Below are positions 61,276 to 64,000 of a DNA stretch of 64,000 nucleotides, in pieces. The stretch is taken from contig JAAEPW010000579.1 in NCBI GenBank assembly GCA_024232355.1, positions 70,135-134,134 of the forward strand. The letters are read 5' to 3'. Below the pieces are notes generated by a model. The model was given only the letters and a program-made list of their open reading frames with translations. It had not been told where the DNA came from and searched no databases. Source of the stretch: Chloroflexota bacterium (GTDB lineage Bacteria; Chloroflexota; Anaerolineae; B4-G1). The position numbers were made by a program, and so were the translations under genes. Every line of letters starts with the position of its first letter. The first letter of the stretch is position 1.

Positions 61276-63635
61276 ACCCCCTATCAACTTGGACATTCTA
61301 TCGCCGTCACAAACGACGAGCGACATTATTACTGAGCTTGATCTGTGCTGGAACCATCGGCTTGTATCTCTTGAGTGCCTTGGCACTTGCCATATTCTTC
61401 ACGCCAGATCACACGAGCAACATGTTCCTGCAAAACTTTAGCACCGTCGTACCAATCGACGGAAGAGAACTGGACCCAACCGTGGTTTCTCAAATCCGCG
61501 TGAATCCCGACGTCGCGCAAATCATCCCCCTGAAAAGCGGCTTGGAGATCGAAGCCCCCAATCCGGTGCGGGGCGATACGGATTTTTACCTGATCGGCCT
61601 GCAGGAAGCGGACGTGCATCACGTACTTGAGAAAAACGCTCTCACCCTCAAGGACGGGCGCTTTCTACAACCACGGGCGGCAGAGATGATGCTTTCGGAA
61701 AAACTGGCCGCTGCCCTAGAATTGCAGGTGGGGGATACCATTGACCGTTCAGTAAACCAAGAACTCTACAACGACATCATCGAACCTATGCAAGTGGTTG
61801 GGATTATGGCGGGCGACGTGCGCCTGGTGATCGTTCCCTACGAATATCTGAACAATCACGAGCGCTACCGCGACAGGGTGGTATCGGCTTTGTTGGTTGA
61901 GGCCCAAGCTGGACGAGAGATGGCAGTGGACGACTTTCTCGTGAACGAGGTCCAGTCCCGCCAGGCCAGCGTGGACACGCTCCAATTGCTGCAAGCGCGC
62001 ATTGCCAACGATAATCAAGAATATTACGGCTATGGCGCACCACTTTCCATCCTGTTGACCGCCGTGATCGCGGTGGTGATCGGCGTCATCAACCAGATCG
62101 CGCTCGCCAAACGGCTGCCCGAGTTTGGCATCCTGCACGCCACCGGCCACAGCAAAAAATGGCTGATCCGCCGCCTGGCGCTGGAAACCTCGGTGCTGGC
62201 AATCGTCGGATGGGCGCTGGGCGTAGGGCTGTCGTGGTTGATACTGTTCGTTTTTCAAAGCGTCTACTTTGGGCCAAACGGACACGATCTCAACCCTATC
62301 AGCTTTCCCCCGCTAGTGCCCGTCATCCCGATCCCGGTGGTAGTGATTGTGTTCACAATTTTCAGCGCCAAGCGCATCTTTGCACGGCTGGACACCGTCG
62401 CCATCGTCGAACGACGGGAACTGAGCACTGAAAAGGCCCCATCCATATCATCAAAAAGCGCCAAGAGTTTGCCCAAGCCGCTGGCAGCCGCCACGTTCTA
62501 CCAGCGACATAGACGGCGGGCCGTCGTCCTCATCAGTGCTATGGCGGCATCCATTATGCTGGTCTCGCTCCTGATCTTTAACTTTACCATCACGGGAGAC
62601 GCCGAAATGGCGGGCTTGAACAATTGGAAACTGATGAGCCTAGTGCGATCCGAGGTCAGCCCTATGCTGGACCCCGGTGTGGTTGCCCAGATCAGGACGT
62701 ACCCGATGGTGGACCGGGTGATCCCCACGATCATGCTTCGCCCGCTGTCCATAGCCATCCCGCCTTTTTCCGATGAATCAGTTTACGCGTTTGGCGTCTC
62801 GGCAGAGAATATGGCCTACTTGGTAGAGTTGTACAACCTGGAACTAGCAGAGGGACACTTGCCGCGTCCAAACACCAACGAGATCGTCATTTCCCAAGTC
62901 ACCGCGCAGAATCGCGATCTCCAGATAGGCGACGTGATCGGCAGTTATGACCACCCGGTGTACGACGACGCCCCCGTGTTGCCCGCCGAAATGGTGGTGT
63001 CGGGCATTTTCGCCCGGTCCGCGACGCCGGAAGACGAAAACTGGCTCTCCTTTGCCTCGATCGAGTTTTTGGACAGCCACGAGGCCTATTACCCGGATAA
63101 TTCTATGCTGGTAGTGCCCAAGGCCGGGCAAAAAGCCGTTATGGACGAATGGCTGCAGAATCAGATAGCGAGCGCCAGGATCAGCACGACGACCTATTGG
63201 CAAGAGTATGCCCGCAGTCAAGAAAGCACGCGCAGCACGCTCCTGACCATCGCAGTGATCGAAAGCGTCATCGCCATCGTGGTCGCGGTGTCCCTAGCCG
63301 TGCTCAATTACATCTTTGTGTCGCAGCGGCAATCCGAGTTTGGCGTGCTGAACGCGCTGGGCTGGCACCGTCTGCGGCTGGTGTGGCGCACGATGCGCGA
63401 AACGGCCTTTACGACGACGATGGCCTGGGGGTTTAGCATCGTCTTGTGCTGCATTGTGTTGTTCGGCTTGCAGGTCGGGGTGTTTGCCCCAATGGGGCTC
63501 AGGTTCAACTTGTTCAATCCAACACCTTGGCTGTCCACTTTGCCTATTCCCATCGTGGTACTGATCGTCACCACCGGCACGATTGCGCGGACGCTGTCCG
63601 AGCTCGATCCGGTAGCCATCATCGAGATGAGATAG
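61272..63635 (+). CDS. FtsX-like ABC permease, second copy
   Basis: A 787-residue membrane protein built like the first copy. It begins MNPLSTWTFYRRHKRRATLL, has a mid-point LDTVAIVERREL, and a second half from ATFYQRHRRRAVVLISAMAA to LDPVAIIEMR. Identity with the first permease is only moderate, high in the cytoplasmic ends and helices and low in the extracytoplasmic domains, suggesting different partners or ligands. ATG overlaps the ATPase stop by four bases. The third gene of the duplicated set starts 28 bases downstream. Confidence 0.9.
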   Translation: MNPLSTWTFYRRHKRRATLLLSLICAGTIGLYLLSALALAIFFTPDHTSNMFLQNFSTVVPIDGRELDPTVVSQIRVNPDVAQIIPLKSGLEIEAPNPVRGDTDFYLIGLQEADVHHVLEKNALTLKDGRFLQPRAAEMMLSEKLAAALELQVGDTIDRSVNQELYNDIIEPMQVVGIMAGDVRLVIVPYEYLNNHERYRDRVVSALLVEAQAGREMAVDDFLVNEVQSRQASVDTLQLLQARIANDNQEYYGYGAPLSILLTAVIAVVIGVINQIALAKRLPEFGILHATGHSKKWLIRRLALETSVLAIVGWALGVGLSWLILFVFQSVYFGPNGHDLNPISFPPLVPVIPIPVVVIVFTIFSAKRIFARLDTVAIVERRELSTEKAPSISSKSAKSLPKPLAAATFYQRHRRRAVVLISAMAASIMLVSLLIFNFTITGDAEMAGLNNWKLMSLVRSEVSPMLDPGVVAQIRTYPMVDRVIPTIMLRPLSIAIPPFSDESVYAFGVSAENMAYLVELYNLELAEGHLPRPNTNEIVISQVTAQNRDLQIGDVIGSYDHPVYDDAPVLPAEMVVSGIFARSATPEDENWLSFASIEFLDSHEAYYPDNSMLVVPKAGQKAVMDEWLQNQIASARISTTTYWQEYARSQESTRSTLLTIAVIESVIAIVVAVSLAVLNYIFVSQRQSEFGVLNALGWHRLRLVWRTMRETAFTTTMAWGFSIVLCCIVLFGLQVGVFAPMGLRFNLFNPTPWLSTLPIPIVVLIVTTGTIARTLSELDPVAIIEMR

Positions 63636-63662
63636 CACAGAGACCAAAGAAAGGAGATAATT

Positions 63663-64000
63663 ATGTTACAGGGAGAAAATCTTACGTTAACGTATCAGGA
63701 TGGCGATGCAACGATAAACGCCGTCCACGACGTCTCGATCACCATCAAGGATCACCAGTTCATCGGCCTGCTGGGGCCTTCCGGCTCTGGCAAAAGCTCG
63801 CTCTTGTACTTATTAAGCGGGCTGCGCAAGGTGACCGTGGGCGAGATCTATCTGGACGACCGCGCCTACGGCAAGATGCCGGAACGGGAGCGGGTGGCCT
63901 TGCGCCGCACCGAGTTTGGTTTCGTTTTCCAGCAGCACTTTTTGATCAACTATCTCACCGCGCAGGAAAACGTGATGGTCGCTGCGCCCGTGCAGGACAA
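63663..64000 (+). CDS. ABC ATP-binding protein, second copy, cut by window end
   Basis: The first 112 residues of an ATPase nearly the same as the one at 60583. It has Walker A GPSGSGKSS and the QQHFLINYLTAQENV block. It differs from copy 1 at four visible residues (RKVTVGE for RKATEGE, KMPERE for KMAERE, APVQDK for APMQDK). ATG at 63663 with AAAGGAG upstream. The remaining ATPase motifs lie beyond the window. Confidence 0.9.
   Translation, partial: MLQGENLTLTYQDGDATINAVHDVSITIKDHQFIGLLGPSGSGKSSLLYLLSGLRKVTVGEIYLDDRAYGKMPERERVALRRTEFGFVFQQHFLINYLTAQENVMVAAPVQD

Larger units (their letters stand above)
58137..64000 (+). repeat. Tandem duplication of permease plus ATPase pair
   Basis: Unit 1 is 58137-61275 and unit 2 is 61272-64000, which continues past the window. 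The ATPase copies are near-identical over the visible part: by hand, about 34 differences in the first 338 bases and four in the first ~112 residues. The permeases are clearly more divergent. Boundaries are gene-based, as no flanking repeat was found. Confidence 0.8.

Noticed and set aside
1..64000. CRISPR arrays, tRNA, rRNA, insertion sequences or phage genes
   Set aside because: None seen in either strand; repeats found were operators, gene duplications and homologous GAF domains.

Overview
The window most resembles a member of the Chloroflexota (Anaerolineae/Caldilineae-like). This is inferred from very large GAF-rich signalling proteins, YbhFSR-like ABC-2 exporter sets, an EFR1 ferredoxin, a BchE-type radical SAM protein and mid-range GC. 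No rRNA, tRNA, insertion sequence or CRISPR array was seen. The window is almost fully coding, and no gene-free stretch exceeds about 260 bases.

Layout. (1) 1-4662, minus strand: ABC-2 exporter parts with a PaaX-family and a TetR-family regulator; each regulator has a good sigma-70-type promoter with palindromes just downstream of the -10. (2) 4674-13961, minus strand: a long, tightly packed gene run starting at a promoter with a perfect 28-bp palindrome. It encodes a small membrane protein, a TetR regulator, an L-2-amino-thiazoline-4-carboxylate hydrolase-like protein, an ICMT-like methyltransferase, two cysteine-rich membrane proteins, an EFR1 flavodoxin-ferredoxin, a SAM methyltransferase, two ABC ATPases, two ABC-2 permeases and an FGE-like protein. 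(3) 14233-15753: a divergent pair, a small anchored protein and an EamA transporter. (4) 15817-18877: a REC-histidine kinase and a threonine-synthase-like PLP enzyme fused to a response-regulator receiver domain.

(5) 18936-50692, minus strand: the striking region. Fifteen genes (two stand-alone receivers, a dCache-HAMP-GAF histidine kinase, eight kinase-less GAF sensors, a 38-codon ORF, a ParA ATPase and a five-GAF hybrid kinase with two receivers) are packed with overlaps or short gaps behind one promoter, which carries a PhoB-box-like direct repeat. The eight kinase-less sensors have unrelated input domains (dCache, helical bundle, LacI-like, multi-TM, PAS). All share a TRSE-type GAF and nearly all end in the same short tail. 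My inference is a multi-input signalling assembly whose sensors converge on the two kinases, with the ParA possibly positioning it.

(6) 50954-52869: a NarL/DegS-type two-component pair. (7) 53092-57917: a GbsR-type regulator, DUF6463-like protein, BchE-family B12/radical SAM protein, three small membrane proteins and a polyprenyl synthase. (8) 58137-64000, plus strand: a tandemly duplicated FtsX-type permease plus ATPase, the second copy cut by the window edge. Positions of domains and promoters were read by eye; no alignment, HMM or structure prediction was run.
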